Source of the DNA: JAMXLO01 sp963719805
GTDB taxonomy: Bacteria; Pseudomonadota; Alphaproteobacteria; Acetobacterales; Acetobacteraceae
DNA length: 64,000 nt
Reading direction: 5' to 3'
NCBI GenBank assembly: GCA_963719805.1
Contig: CAVRDF010000007.1
Coordinates: 1 to 64,000, forward strand
Below are positions 41,765 to 50,729 of the stretch, in pieces. Under the pieces are notes generated by a model that was not told the DNA's origin, ran no database searches, and saw nothing but the letters and a program-made list of their open reading frames with translations. The translations under genes and the position numbers were made by a program. Position 1 is the first letter of the stretch. Each line of letters opens with the position of its first letter.

Positions 41765-42708
41765 ACGAACGGCCGGCCGTTTGAATTCGGTATCTTTCCT
41801 ATGATCGCCGGCCGAGCTTAATCAGGCCGCGACGGCGGCTCGGCGGGCAACAGCCGGCGACATCACAACCCTAACGTGCAACGGACACAGATATGTCAGT
41901 TGCGACTGCAGGTAGAGCGAGGAGGTCGTTTTGTTCAACCGGCCGGCAGGCCGTCCAGGACGCAGCCCGAAAACCAGAGGACCGCTCAGATGGCCGCCGC
42001 TATGACGGCGAGCTACTGCGCACAGTCGTGCCTCATTGCCCCTTCCTCCTGGCGTCCAACCATGCCCCGACCGCAATAACGATGACGATCACGATCGCCA
42101 ACCCGAAGAGGTGCGCGTTTTCGATAACCCAATGCACGCCACAATATACGTGCCGAGAGTTGGCGAAGTCACACACCAACCTGACAAGATTACAAACTGA
42201 AACATGTCGTTGTTCATTGTGTCGGTGTTCAGTCCGCGGTCGCGGCCAGCGCTGGCACATCACGCTAAAGAGGCCCCGGCAGCCAGCGGCAAGGGCGAGG
42301 CGGTTTGGCCGCAACCGAAACGTCAACGCAACTCCGCACCGCGTAGTAGCACGGCCGGGAATGCCAAGCCTCTTGGGGCGGCCACGGCATCCCCTCCCCG
42401 ATAGAGCCGCCCGCCGCCGAAAGCCGTCCTGGGACCCGCTGACCCCCCAGGACGGCCGCGGCTTGCTCGCTGCGGACCAACCGAGAATGTCGCGCATCGG
42501 CGGTGACAGCGACGTCTGCAGAAAATGCGGCCGATCGCCGCCGGCGGCGTTAGAGAAAATCGGCAGGCGGTCGCGTAGGGACGTGAGCGTGAGCGTGAGG
42601 GCGCTATAGAGCGCGCCCGCCCCTCACGGTCTTACCAGTGTGAGCACTCACGGTTGCTCACGATCCCTCACGATCATTCCGCTCGCGTTAGTTAATCAAC
42701 TCCGTTAG
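41765..42708. other. Gap with one possible 34-residue membrane peptide
   Basis: No ordinary gene. A minus-strand GTG frame at 42033-42137 reads VHWVIENAHLFGLAIVIVIV then IAVGAWLDARRKGQ and stop, a plausible tiny membrane protein. The remainder is GC-rich and stop-poor with no motifs. GTGAGCGTGAGCGTGAGG-type short repeats occur at 42581-42600 and TCACGG/CTCACG pairs at 42625-42680, in front of the replication-type operon; they could be iterons or an origin-like feature. Confidence 0.35.
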
Positions 42709-44094
42709 TCACAGTGGCGGCTCATTGTGCCAGATGTGCTCGGCGTCCTCACCCAACTGGCCGCCGCTCACCAGCGCCGAGATGTAGTCCGCAATTGTGC
42801 GGCGCCGGTCGTTGGGTCGCGTTGCGTTCGTCACCAGCCGATCGTCAGCGCACCGTGAGATCACCGCAGCCTTGGTCAGTCTTTCGCCCTGCGGGAGATC
42901 GGTCACCATTGCACGGACGTTCCGCATGACCGCGTCGTGTCGCGGGTTGGTAGCCTTCGCTTTGACCGGGGCCATGGCTCGGAGCGTAAGCGCCAGTGAG
43001 CCACGGCCCCCGTCATGGTCGCTCACCTTCACCAGGTCGAAGTAGAGCGGTGAGAACTCCTCCCCTTCCTTCTGGTAGACATTTTCGATTGTGACCACGT
43101 CGGTCGGCAGCTTCTCCCGTGTCACTTGGATTGCGCAATCAACAGCGCCGTCGAGCGAGCTACTCCCTCGCATCCCTCGGGCAACATCTTTGCCCGTGTG
43201 GTGAACCGGCATCACGAGACACTGGAACGTCTCGCGCAGTCGGTCGCATTGCTCGATCACCAAGCCCATGTCCTTCGAAGCGTTCTCGTCGCTGCCGGGC
43301 ATCGCGCGGGCGAGCGTGTCGATTACGATCAGCCGGACAGGAACGCCGCTCAGCTCATGCGTCGCACGAATGGACGCAATCAGTGCGCTGATCTCACCCG
43401 CGTCTGTGAACTTGGCTGCGCGGGTGAGCGCGTGGAACTGAATGCCTCTGGGGATGCTGTAATGCTGCCGCGCTGCCCTGATGCGGAGCTTGAGGCCGCC
43501 GGCGCCTTCGCCGGCGATATAGTACACCGCGCCCTGATCTACCTTGTGCCCGAACCATGGATGCCCGGCGGCGATGCACAGTGCCTGCGACAGCACCGTG
43601 AACGTCTTGCCCTGCTTCGGCGGACCGAAGGTGACCGCGACGCCCTGGCTCGGCAGCACGTCACCGATGAGCCATGTCGGATCCGGCATGGCCTCGACTT
43701 CATCGATTCCCAGCCATTGGAATTTGGCCCCCGCCTTCTGCTTTTCAGGCGCGTCTCCACTTGGTGAATCCCCGACGCCCTCGATCGGTGGGAAGCCAGT
43801 GAACGGCGGCGGCTTCTCTCGATCCCGCTGCAAGCCCTTGTCCATGGCAAGCTTCAGCGCCGCCGGCACCTCGTCGCCTTCCGCGTAACGCCGACGGTCA
43901 CTATCGCGGCCGGCGAGTGGGTGCAGGGCGGCGGACTTGATGGCGTCGACAGCATCATCAAACGCCAGCCAGCCAACCTTTACGTCATTCGCAACATGCC
44001 GTGTCGCATCCAGCACAATTTGATGGACGCCCTCGGGCGGTGCATCCTTGAATTTCGCCACGGCTTCCGAGAGACGGTTTAGAGCTTTCGCCAT
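42709..44094 (-). CDS. RepA-like AAA ATPase of a mobile element
   Basis: 461 residues. The core is an AAA_25/RepA-type RecA domain: Walker A FGPPKQGKTF at 156-165, Walker B RLIVIDTLARAMPG near 255-268, and MPVHHTGKD, the sensor-like His motif of the DnaB/RepA group. The N-terminal 120 residues are a separate helical region. The C-terminus looks like a winged helix. Such proteins are replicative helicases or origin proteins of plasmids, phages and integrative elements. It is followed by a small disrupted gene and a primase fragment, a replication module. Confidence 0.75.
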   Translation of the reverse strand: MAKALNRLSEAVAKFKDAPPEGVHQIVLDATRHVANDVKVGWLAFDDAVDAIKSAALHPLAGRDSDRRRYAEGDEVPAALKLAMDKGLQRDREKPPPFTGFPPIEGVGDSPSGDAPEKQKAGAKFQWLGIDEVEAMPDPTWLIGDVLPSQGVAVTFGPPKQGKTFTVLSQALCIAAGHPWFGHKVDQGAVYYIAGEGAGGLKLRIRAARQHYSIPRGIQFHALTRAAKFTDAGEISALIASIRATHELSGVPVRLIVIDTLARAMPGSDENASKDMGLVIEQCDRLRETFQCLVMPVHHTGKDVARGMRGSSSLDGAVDCAIQVTREKLPTDVVTIENVYQKEGEEFSPLYFDLVKVSDHDGGRGSLALTLRAMAPVKAKATNPRHDAVMRNVRAMVTDLPQGERLTKAAVISRCADDRLVTNATRPNDRRRTIADYISALVSGGQLGEDAEHIWHNEPPL

Positions 44095-44119
44095 GATCGC
44101 CAGCCGGACTTCTGGCTCG

Positions 44120-44420
44120 ATGTCGGGCTCCGTCGTTGGAGATGGGCGTCAATGTCACAGGACATAGTTGTCGCCGATGATGTTACGCGCGCAACGTCAT
44201 CCGCAGGATGCTTCGGTGCCTTCTTGCGCTTCGACTCCGATCGCTCCCGCGTCGAGATCCTCGCACGCATCGATCGGGCGTCCGTCCACCAGGAAAGTCT
44301 GGACCGGTGACCCGCCATCAAAGCTCCCGATGTAGTAACTCTGCGAGTTGGTGAAGCTCTCGCTGGCAAGACGCCCCCCAACACACCGTTTACTCGGGCC
44401 GTCAGCTTCGCACGCTGCTT
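44120..44420 (-). pseudogene. Possible small DNA-binding gene, frame broken
   Basis: In mixed frames the sequence gives KQRAKLTARVNGVLGG, then SYYIGSFDGGSPV, FLVDGRPIDACEDLDA and KKAPKHPADDVARV. The layout (helix-turn-helix, then beta hairpin with 'DGRPIDACEDLDAW') resembles MerR-like excisionases of mobile elements. No single frame covers it. It is coupled in position with the RepA-like gene downstream. Confidence 0.3.
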
Positions 44421-44464
44421 CACGTCAACAGCCTCAGCTGGTAGGGCACAACACGCGCCAACGA

Positions 44465-44839
44465 TTACCTTATCCGGATGTCCGTGCGATGGCTTGTGTA
44501 GATCAGTGAGGCGATGCCGGCGGCCTTCAGCTTCTCCGCAGCCGTCTCCGGTGTCATCGCGCCAAGATCGTAGTCACCCTCGACGCCGGTGATCGACAGC
44601 ATGTTGCGATCGTAGCGGAGGGAGCCGTTGTTGGACGGCTCATCGCCAAACGTAGCCAGCTTGATCCATTCGAGATCGGCCTTATTCGCCTTGCGATGTT
44701 GCTTGGCATAGCGAGCGATGTCACGAAATGACCAGACGTCCTCGCGCTTCTTCTTGGCCTTCTGATCGAGAAAGCGGGTTACCGTGATGGGCCTGTCGAG
44801 AATGCTCAGTAGCCGTTTTGCGTGGTGTGCTGACATCAC
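44465..44839 (-). CDS. Primase-like protein, N-terminal fragment
   Basis: 124 residues: RPITVTRFLDQKAKKKREDV, then GDEPSNNGSLRYDRNMLSIT, GVEGDYDLGAMTPETAAEKL and AGIASLIYTSHRTD. The G-V-E-x-D-Y-D...A-x-x-L-x-x-A-G-I-x-x-L-I-Y-T-S block is the start of the phage/plasmid primase-helicase family (VirE/PriCT-linked). The frame ends soon after YTSH, where the catalytic part should follow, so it is truncated or shifted near 44480. Confidence 0.5.
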   Translation of the reverse strand: MMSAHHAKRLLSILDRPITVTRFLDQKAKKKREDVWSFRDIARYAKQHRKANKADLEWIKLATFGDEPSNNGSLRYDRNMLSITGVEGDYDLGAMTPETAAEKLKAAGIASLIYTSHRTDIRIR

Positions 44840-44889
44840 GCCACCCCCTCAGCGATAGTGCGTGCCAGGCGTGCATGCGCCCGCGCTTG

Positions 44890-45117
44890 CTAGGCCAGTC
44901 GCTCGGCGCGATATGCCTGATGGTTCTCGTAAGGATGATAGTGCACGGGTCCGGCGGCGGCGGCCGCGTTGCGTGCTACTTCCGCTGCCCGGTCCGCTAC
45001 ATTGGCGGCAGCTTCAGCGGCTTGTATGTCACCGCGGCCGAAGGCGCGACGTGCCCGCCTCTCTTGGTCTGTGCAAACGCGAACTGCGCTTTCGCACGTT
45101 GCTATCTGGTCTGCCAT
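44890..45117 (-). CDS. Small hypothetical protein
   Basis: 75 residues: MADQIATCESAVRVCTDQER, RARRAFGRGDIQAAEAAANV, a further Ala-rich helix, then YHPYENHQAYRAERLA. Probably helical with two cysteines near the start. No known family. It precedes the primase gene in the same direction and could be part of the mobile element's early genes. Confidence 0.4.
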   Translation of the reverse strand: MADQIATCESAVRVCTDQERRARRAFGRGDIQAAEAAANVADRAAEVARNAAAAAGPVHYHPYENHQAYRAERLA

Positions 45118-45255
45118 TGCTGGCTCCTGTTTGAGATGCGCCTTTCGGCGCGATGAATTGCCGTCGCGCGATATGCGCGCCGGTTCAGCCTCGGGTTCTC
45201 GGGTTCACGTGCGCAGGGGACGGAGGGACTTGGTTCGTAGGGACTGTTTCCGGGA

Positions 45256-45447
45256 TCAGTTCAACAAGTCGCCGGGCTCATGGTACGCGCCCGTGGCATT
45301 TACCAGGAGCATGGCGACGGCTCTGACTGCGCCCCAACTCGCAGGGCGACGGTGATCATCAAGCATCTCGGCGAAATAGGCTCGCGCCCAGGCGGGCAAA
45401 GTCACCAGCGCGACGTATGGGAAGCCGGCAGCCGATGCGCCGTGCAT
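45256..45447 (-). CDS. Small hypothetical protein at the island edge
   Basis: 63 residues: MHGASAAGFPYVALVTLPAW, ARAYFAEMLDDHRRPASWGA, VRAVAMLLVNATGAYHEPGD, LLN. Helical, intact. The family is unknown. It lies directly beside the truncated peptidase gene, so it is probably the last gene of the accessory region. Confidence 0.4.
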   Translation of the reverse strand: MHGASAAGFPYVALVTLPAWARAYFAEMLDDHRRPASWGAVRAVAMLLVNATGAYHEPGDLLN

Positions 45448-46291
45448 GACCGTCTCAGCGGCACGGGCGCGCGGCCGCATCGGCATTGAACAGAGCGCGC
45501 TCGCCCACGATCAGTATGCGAAGTTCGTCGCGGCATTGCCGGACGCCAAACTGGTGGAAGGGTTTGGCGTGGTCGAGCGCGTACGGCTGGTGAAGTCGGA
45601 CGCCGAAGTCGCGCTGATGCGCGAAGCTGCCGCGATCACTGACAAGGCATTCGCTCTGGGATTCGCCGCCGTCACCGATGGACGTCCGGATTACGAGGTC
45701 GCCGCGGCGGTTACGGACGGCCTGTACCGCAATGGGAGCGATCTCGTCTGCTGGGGACCCATCGTCGCAGGCGGTTATCGCGGCGGTCTCGCGCACAGCT
45801 CACACAACGGCTACCGCATCCAGCGGGGCGATACGGTCTTCATCGAAGTAACCGGCCAACGCAAACGCTACACGGCGCCGCTCATGCGCACAGCCGTCCT
45901 CGGCAAGGCCAGCGCCAGACAGCGGCGCATCGCCGATGCCGCAGCAGGCGCCGTTGCTGCCATCCTGGACGCCGCCAGACCTGGCGTGCCTGCATGCGAT
46001 ATCGCTGCCGCCGGGTTGAAGCCGTTGGCACCGGTCCTGGATGGCGTAATCTTCCATCACAATTTCGGCTACCCCGTCGGCATTGGCTATCCAGTGTCCT
46101 GGATCGAAACACTTGGATTCTTCCTGCGCTCGAACAATCCGGAACCGGTCCAATCCGGCATGGTGTTTCATCTGCCGATGTCGCTGCGTGTGCTGGGAGA
46201 GTTTGGAATTTGTCTTAGCCACACCATGCTGGTCACGCCAGACGGCGGCGTTTCGCTGACGCAGTCGCCGGCAGTAATGAAGGAGTTGTAG
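45446..46291 (+). CDS. M24 (Xaa-Pro type) peptidase, 5' truncated
   Basis: The frame starts at ATG 45446, but similarity begins at about 45470 with RIGIEQSALAHDQYAKFVAA, normally residue 110-120 of the family. The catalytic pita-bread fold follows: EVALMREAAAITDKAF, DLVCWGPIV, RIQRGDTVFIEVTGQRKRY, HHNFGYPVGIGYPVSW, SGMVFHLP, and FGICLSHTMLVT. Several classic metal ligands are replaced (the first Asp of D-x-G is V-F-IEV), so it may be a non-metallo member such as the creatinase-like group. The N-terminal domain is missing, apparently cut off by the island end. DUF3830 follows by 2 nt. Confidence 0.75.
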   Translation: MTVSAARARGRIGIEQSALAHDQYAKFVAALPDAKLVEGFGVVERVRLVKSDAEVALMREAAAITDKAFALGFAAVTDGRPDYEVAAAVTDGLYRNGSDLVCWGPIVAGGYRGGLAHSSHNGYRIQRGDTVFIEVTGQRKRYTAPLMRTAVLGKASARQRRIADAAAGAVAAILDAARPGVPACDIAAAGLKPLAPVLDGVIFHHNFGYPVGIGYPVSWIETLGFFLRSNNPEPVQSGMVFHLPMSLRVLGEFGICLSHTMLVTPDGGVSLTQSPAVMKEL

Positions 46292-46292
46292 G

Positions 46293-46772
46293 ATGCCACG
46301 ACAGATTGAACTGTCCCTGAAGCTGAAGGCCGTGCGCGCGGTTGCCACCTTGCTCGAGGACGAGGCGCCCCGCACCTGCAAAGCGGTGTGGGACGCGCTA
46401 CCGATAGAAGGCGAAACCTATCACGCCAAATGGGCCGGCCGGGAACTCTACACACTGGCCCCGGCATTCCCTGTCGGTCCCGGCGACGAGAACGCGACGA
46501 TTACTCCCATCCCCGGCGATGTTCTTTATTTCGACGTGTCGCCAGATACGATCGATCTGCCAGTGCCGCTGCGCCGGCAGCATCCGAAGGGGCTGGTCGA
46601 TCTCGCCGTGTTCTACGGCCGTAACAACCTGCTGCTCGGACCAGCCGGCTTCATGCCGGGCAACCTGTTCGCAACCATCACCGAGGGACTGGCAGAGTAC
46701 GCGAAGGCTTGCAACGAGCTGTTTCGCGAGGGCATGGCCAACGAACGCTTCATCATCCGCCGGATCGGCTAG
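46293..46772 (+). CDS. DUF3830 (cyclophilin-like) protein
   Basis: 159 residues: KAVWDALPIEGETYHAKWAG, RELYTLAP, PGDVLYFD, AVFYGRNNLLLGPAGFMPGN, LFATITEGLAEYAKACNELF. This is DUF3830, a cyclophilin-like barrel whose members lie near amidohydrolases and M24 peptidases in proteobacteria, as here on both sides. Enzymatic role unknown. Intact. Confidence 0.85.
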   Translation: MPRQIELSLKLKAVRAVATLLEDEAPRTCKAVWDALPIEGETYHAKWAGRELYTLAPAFPVGPGDENATITPIPGDVLYFDVSPDTIDLPVPLRRQHPKGLVDLAVFYGRNNLLLGPAGFMPGNLFATITEGLAEYAKACNELFREGMANERFIIRRIG

Positions 46773-46778
46773 GGCGGC

Positions 46779-48198
46779 TCAGTCGGCCCAATACTGTCTT
46801 GGTTTCAGCCCTAGGCGCGCCATCCGTTCGCGCACCGATCGTTGCGAGTTCACGAAGACCTCGCGTTCATCGACGGTGACGCAGCGACCGCCATGCACGA
46901 TCTCGCGTCCGTTCACCAGAACCGTGTCGACGCTCCCAGTGCGCATTGTCAGGGCAAGCTGGTGTGCTGGGTTGATGCCCGGCATGCATTCCGGGATATC
47001 GGCGCGACGGACCACGATATCCGCACGCTTGCCGGCTTCGAGGCTGCCGACCAGATTGGCCATTCCCGCCACCTCCGCGGCCTTGATCGTTTGCATCTCC
47101 AGGATTTGGCCAGGCGAAAGCGGCGAGCCCACGTTGGCCGCGACGAGGTAACCGGCAATTCCTCCATCCCCTATCAAACCGTTCTGGCTGCCATCCGTGC
47201 CGATCGCAACAGTGACGCCCTGACGCACAAGGTCGGGCGTCCGATTCGGTGCACCGGCATTGATCCCCAACTGCATATACGCCGCGGGACACCAGATCAC
47301 CGAGGTGCCGCTCTCGCGAATTTCGGCGATGTCCTGATCGCGCAGCACGTACATGTGCACGAGCGTCGAGCGCGGGCCGAGGGCGCCGACACGTGCAAGC
47401 CGTGAGATGCGCGACTCGCCTATGCGCGCTTCATCGCCCGCCGTCGCCTCCGGCGTATAACCCTCGTGCTGATGGAACGCGACGCCGCCTTCATCCGATA
47501 CCGCCCGCGCGGCACGCAGCAGTTCGTCCGATGCGGTGCCAAGGCCGTAGATTGCGACGTAGCCCCGCACAAGTGCGTCCGGATCCTTGTTGCGGTGCAA
47601 CTGTCCGCCGAGTTCTGCAGCGTTTCAGCGAAGCGGGTGCGCGGCGGTACAGCGCCTCGCTGTCGAGCCCGCCGAGGAAGCGCATCGTCTCGATCTGGTC
47701 CCAGAGGTAGCAGCCGGCCAGCAGGGCGCGGACGCCCACGCCTTCGGTCGCGGCTGCTACGGCGTCGCAGTCAAAGGCCGTGCCCGGTTCAACATACATC
47801 GTGAAGCCGTTGCGCAGCATTTCCAGGGCGGCGGACTGCGTTGCCGCGAATTCGTCCTCTGATGTGGCATCGCATTTCCAGGTGGCAAACGGGATCTCGG
47901 GCTCCGGACCGATTCCCGCGCCGTAAATGCCGCGGCAGACGTTGTGCACGATATGATTGTGCGCGTCGATGAAACCAGGATGAACGATGCCGCCGTCCGC
48001 ATCGATACTGCGCGCCGCGCGGTAGTGGACATCAGCGTCAGCATCGGCTCCGACCCAGAGTATCGCATTGCCCCTTATCGCTATCGCTCCACGATCGAGC
48101 ACGCGTCGCGCACCGTCCAGCGTCACCACGATGCCGTTTCGAACCAGAACGTCACACGCGACGGGTTCTCGCTTTTCGATCATCTTCTGGACCGCCAT
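46779..48198 (-). pseudogene. Amidohydrolase (TRZ/ATZ/cytosine deaminase-like), one frameshift
   Basis: From ATG 48198: MAVQKMIEKREPVACDVLVR, NGIVVTLDGARRVLDRG, GIVHPGFIDAHNHIVHN (metal His pair H-x-H), then after a shift near 47618 LGGQLHRNKDPDALVRGYVA, GVAFHQHEGYTPE (H), STLVHMYVLRDQDI (H), GVTVAIGTDGSQNGL (Asp) and LEAGKRADIVVRR. All metal-ligand motifs of the superfamily are present, so the substrate is a ring amide or amine, unknown here. One indel repairs the gene, so it is probably functional in the organism. Convergent with DUF3830 by 6 nt. Confidence 0.8.
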
Positions 48199-48780
48199 GC
48201 GCTGTTTCTGGACCAGCGATAGTTTGGCCGGACGGACGGCGATTGGGAAGGGGGGTGGTGATGAGCAGCCGTCACCTGACGATGGGCTTGTGCTGGCCAC
48301 GGCGGCCTTGCTTCGGCCTGATCTGGCGGCGCTGCATGCCTATCACTCGATCGACCGACTAAGCTGTGCAGAATGCGGACATAGGGGACCCAGCCACAAG
48401 CTGCCGAAGCCGCTTATCGTCAGCGCGGATGCGGACAAGGAGGGGCTGGCCGAAGACGCACTCCCGCTCCACGACAACGTCCTGTCGCCGGTGCAACGCT
48501 ATTTTGCAGACAAACAGAGTGAAGTCATCCAGATACTATCGGGCACGAGCCGTTGCATGTGATCGAACAGCGGATGTGGACCCTGACGCGGCAAGTCGCG
48601 TGGTGCTTCTGCAGGGATCCGACCCTCAGTGCTTCGTGCTTGACTATTAATTTAATTGGAGCTTGCGCATTTGCCGAACGACCGAAAAGCGGATTTTCGC
48701 AGGCCGACAGCCCACTGAGACAGAACTGCATGCGGGCGTCATCTCAACGGCGGTGTAAGGATCTGGTTGCCCTGCCTTGC
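48199..48780. other. Gap, one open frame without known family
   Basis: A plus-strand frame of about 105 codons to 48562 (SPDDGLVLATAALLRPDLAA, LHAYHSIDRLSCAECG, then LIVSADADKEGLAEDALPLH) has coding-like composition but no convincing start codon and no known motif. It could be the remnant of a gene cut by the second element. The remaining 200 nt show nothing. Confidence 0.3.
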
Positions 48781-49284
48781 TTAGTCGAGCGGGAAGCCGG
48801 GCCAACGCCGTTCTGCGTAGCGCCTCTGGATGTCGCAACAGTCTTGGATGATCGCAAGAAGACGTTGATAGGTCCGCCGCCGCATCCACTTCGGCCGCAA
48901 ACAAAACGGCATCTCAAGCATATCCCTGTCGCTTATGCCGAGTCCGCGGCGCGCCCTTATGGATCGCTCGATCGCCCGCTGCTCCGGCGAGGCCCTCTGC
49001 GAGCGATATGGCAACCCCAGAGCCTCACGACACGCAAAGAGGGGACCACAACTGGAGACCAGGTAGAGTATGCGTGCACGTCGGCCGGAGACAGGACAGA
49101 CAAACCACCACCGCAGGCCGCCGTACTGGGGCCGAGTGGCTGCGAGATGGATGCAATAGTCGTTGTTGATCGTTTCAAGGGTGCCATGATGCGTGACGGC
49201 GTAGCGCAGCCGTAGCCAGGAACCCGACATTTCGAGCATGTTGGCTTCATACTCGATAACATTCGCCTCAGCGGTGCTCGTCAT
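48781..49284 (-). CDS. Zinc-finger-like protein of the tRNA-Pro element
   Basis: 167 residues from ATG 49284 (ATGA overlap with the ATPase stop): SGSWLRLRYAVTHHGTLETI, IHLAATRPQYGGLRWWFVCP, VSGRRARILYLVSSCGPLFA, CREALGLPYRSQRASPEQRA, and a basic C-terminal helix. The pattern 'GG-RWWF-CP...R---LY...FACR-C-GL-Y-SQ' is a recurrent hypothetical protein of phage-like islands, thought to hold a zinc ribbon; here two of the usual Cys are replaced (V-S-G-R; R-E-A-L). Coupled with the ATPase gene. Confidence 0.55.
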   Translation of the reverse strand: MTSTAEANVIEYEANMLEMSGSWLRLRYAVTHHGTLETINNDYCIHLAATRPQYGGLRWWFVCPVSGRRARILYLVSSCGPLFACREALGLPYRSQRASPEQRAIERSIRARRGLGISDRDMLEMPFCLRPKWMRRRTYQRLLAIIQDCCDIQRRYAERRWPGFPLD

Positions 49285-50339
49285 GCTCCATGACACCGTG
49301 CCAATGGTGCGCTGCCCTGGCTGAAGCATCCCTTGTCCCAGGTGTCTGGCGGATCCCAGCGCTCGACGGTCTGCACCTCGTCGCCCTTTGGATAGATGCC
49401 GGCACCATTCGCGAGCGGCACCCCGATAAGTCGAAACCAAGAAGCTTTGTGTGCTGGCGGCGCTATGTTCACCTTGCCACTGTCCAGTCTGACGAGGGTG
49501 CGTCGTTCGGCCTCGGGGACGCCGAACTGATCGGCTTCCTCCGGCGTCATGGGGGTGAGGGTATACACAAGGCGCGCGGCGTCCTTCATGGAGCTTGCGC
49601 CGCGGCTTCGATCTGCATCGCCTGCTCCCGCGCCGCTGCCCTTCTTCGTATGGTGCGGAAGGTCGATGGCGCAGTTCTTTTCGATGGCGATCTTCGCGAG
49701 CAACGTGCAAACGAAATCGATCGCGTTGTTATCGTTCTCGCCCAGGCCGTGTGATTTGATGAAAGGATCCAGCGAAACCACATCGACCTTTAGGTTTTCG
49801 ATCGCGTCGCTGATATGCCCTTCAAGTTGCCCCCTGACAGGAGCGCCATCCTTCATCTCAGCGAGGCGCAGCCCCTTTGGGGCCGCGAGAAACAGCCAAC
49901 CCTTCAAGGCTGAAGGATCGAGGCCATGGTGCTTGAGCACTGCGTAGACGCGGCGACGTAGCTCGTCCTTGTCGTCCTCCAGCGAGACGATGAGCACCCG
50001 GCAGCGCTGGAACACATGCTCGCCCGTTAGGCTGCGGCCGGTTGCGAGCGAGATCAGTTGCGCGACCCGCAGAGCTGTCTTTCCAACGCCGCCGTCGGCA
50101 ATAAGCGACGACAGGAAGCGGCGACAAAATATGGTGCCCAACAGCCAACCGCGGGGCGGGATGACGTAGTCGTCTTCGCCTGCATCCCAAATGCCCAGCG
50201 GTTCATGTCCGTCAGATTGATCGCCTGGGACATCCTCAGTCGCACTATCTTCAGTCGGCGTTTCCCAATCAGGGTGTTCGTGCTGGTATTCTTCTCCTGG
50301 CGGGGGCAGCCACGACGCGCGGTCGGCGGCATCCGTCAT
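49281..50339 (-). CDS. RepA-like AAA ATPase (second one)
   Basis: 352 residues. Walker A LIADGGVGKTALRVAQ at 79-94, Walker B VDVVSLDPF near 180-190, and DLPHHTKKGSG, the His motif of RepA/DnaB-type helicases. The start MTDAADRASW at 50339 is favoured because it overlaps the upstream stop (ATGA); an earlier in-frame ATG is at 50351. It shares architecture but little sequence with the 42709 ATPase. It is the central gene of a four-gene element next to tRNA-Pro. Confidence 0.75.
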   Translation of the reverse strand: MTDAADRASWLPPPGEEYQHEHPDWETPTEDSATEDVPGDQSDGHEPLGIWDAGEDDYVIPPRGWLLGTIFCRRFLSSLIADGGVGKTALRVAQLISLATGRSLTGEHVFQRCRVLIVSLEDDKDELRRRVYAVLKHHGLDPSALKGWLFLAAPKGLRLAEMKDGAPVRGQLEGHISDAIENLKVDVVSLDPFIKSHGLGENDNNAIDFVCTLLAKIAIEKNCAIDLPHHTKKGSGAGAGDADRSRGASSMKDAARLVYTLTPMTPEEADQFGVPEAERRTLVRLDSGKVNIAPPAHKASWFRLIGVPLANGAGIYPKGDEVQTVERWDPPDTWDKGCFSQGSAPLARCHGA

Positions 50340-50563
50340 GCTGCTCTCCAAGCTGAGGCGATCGTACGTCTCGCCTCAGTGTCGGGCAGTCCGCATACTC
50401 TCGCCGCCGCTAACAAATAATGCTCGGCATCGTCGCACCCTATCTGACCTGCAGCGATCCTTTCGTGCATCCGGTGGGCAGCCCAGTGGAGTTTCCCATT
50501 GCGTTCACCCTCAGTGGCCTCGCGTAGAGTGCGGAGTATTCCTTCAATTGCCGTGTCACCCAA
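50336..50563 (-). CDS. Primase C-terminal-like small protein
   Basis: 75 residues: LREATEGERNGKLHWAAHRM, HERIAAGQIGCDDAEHYLLA, AARVCGLPDTEARRTIASAW. The G-E-R-N-x-x-L-x-W-A-A...A-A-x-x-x-G-L-x-x-x-E-A-x-x-T-I-x-S-x block is the small C-terminal helical module of bifunctional primases (PriCT-like), here as a free protein. Its stop overlaps the ATPase start. Confidence 0.55.
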   Translation of the reverse strand: MGDTAIEGILRTLREATEGERNGKLHWAAHRMHERIAAGQIGCDDAEHYLLAAARVCGLPDTEARRTIASAWRAA

Positions 50564-50729
50564 CCGGTCGCGAGTCGGCCGATCCGGCTGTACGCCCGAT
50601 CGAGGAGGCGGCCAAATTCTATCGCGAAGCCAGTCGGGAAATGGCCGTGGCTGTTCGCCATCGAGGCACTCCCGGCCAGCAGGAAGTGAATTGGTTGAAA
50701 AAACAAATCAAAAATATTATGAAATCAAC

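Noticed and set aside
45128..45300. Direct repeat of the tRNA-Phe 3' end as attR
   Set aside because: I looked for GGTTCGATT...CTGGGCACCA near the right island border and did not find it.
48553..49215. Plus-strand frame of 220 codons
   Set aside because: Antisense to the zinc-like gene 48781-49284, which has recognisable motifs and an operon overlap.
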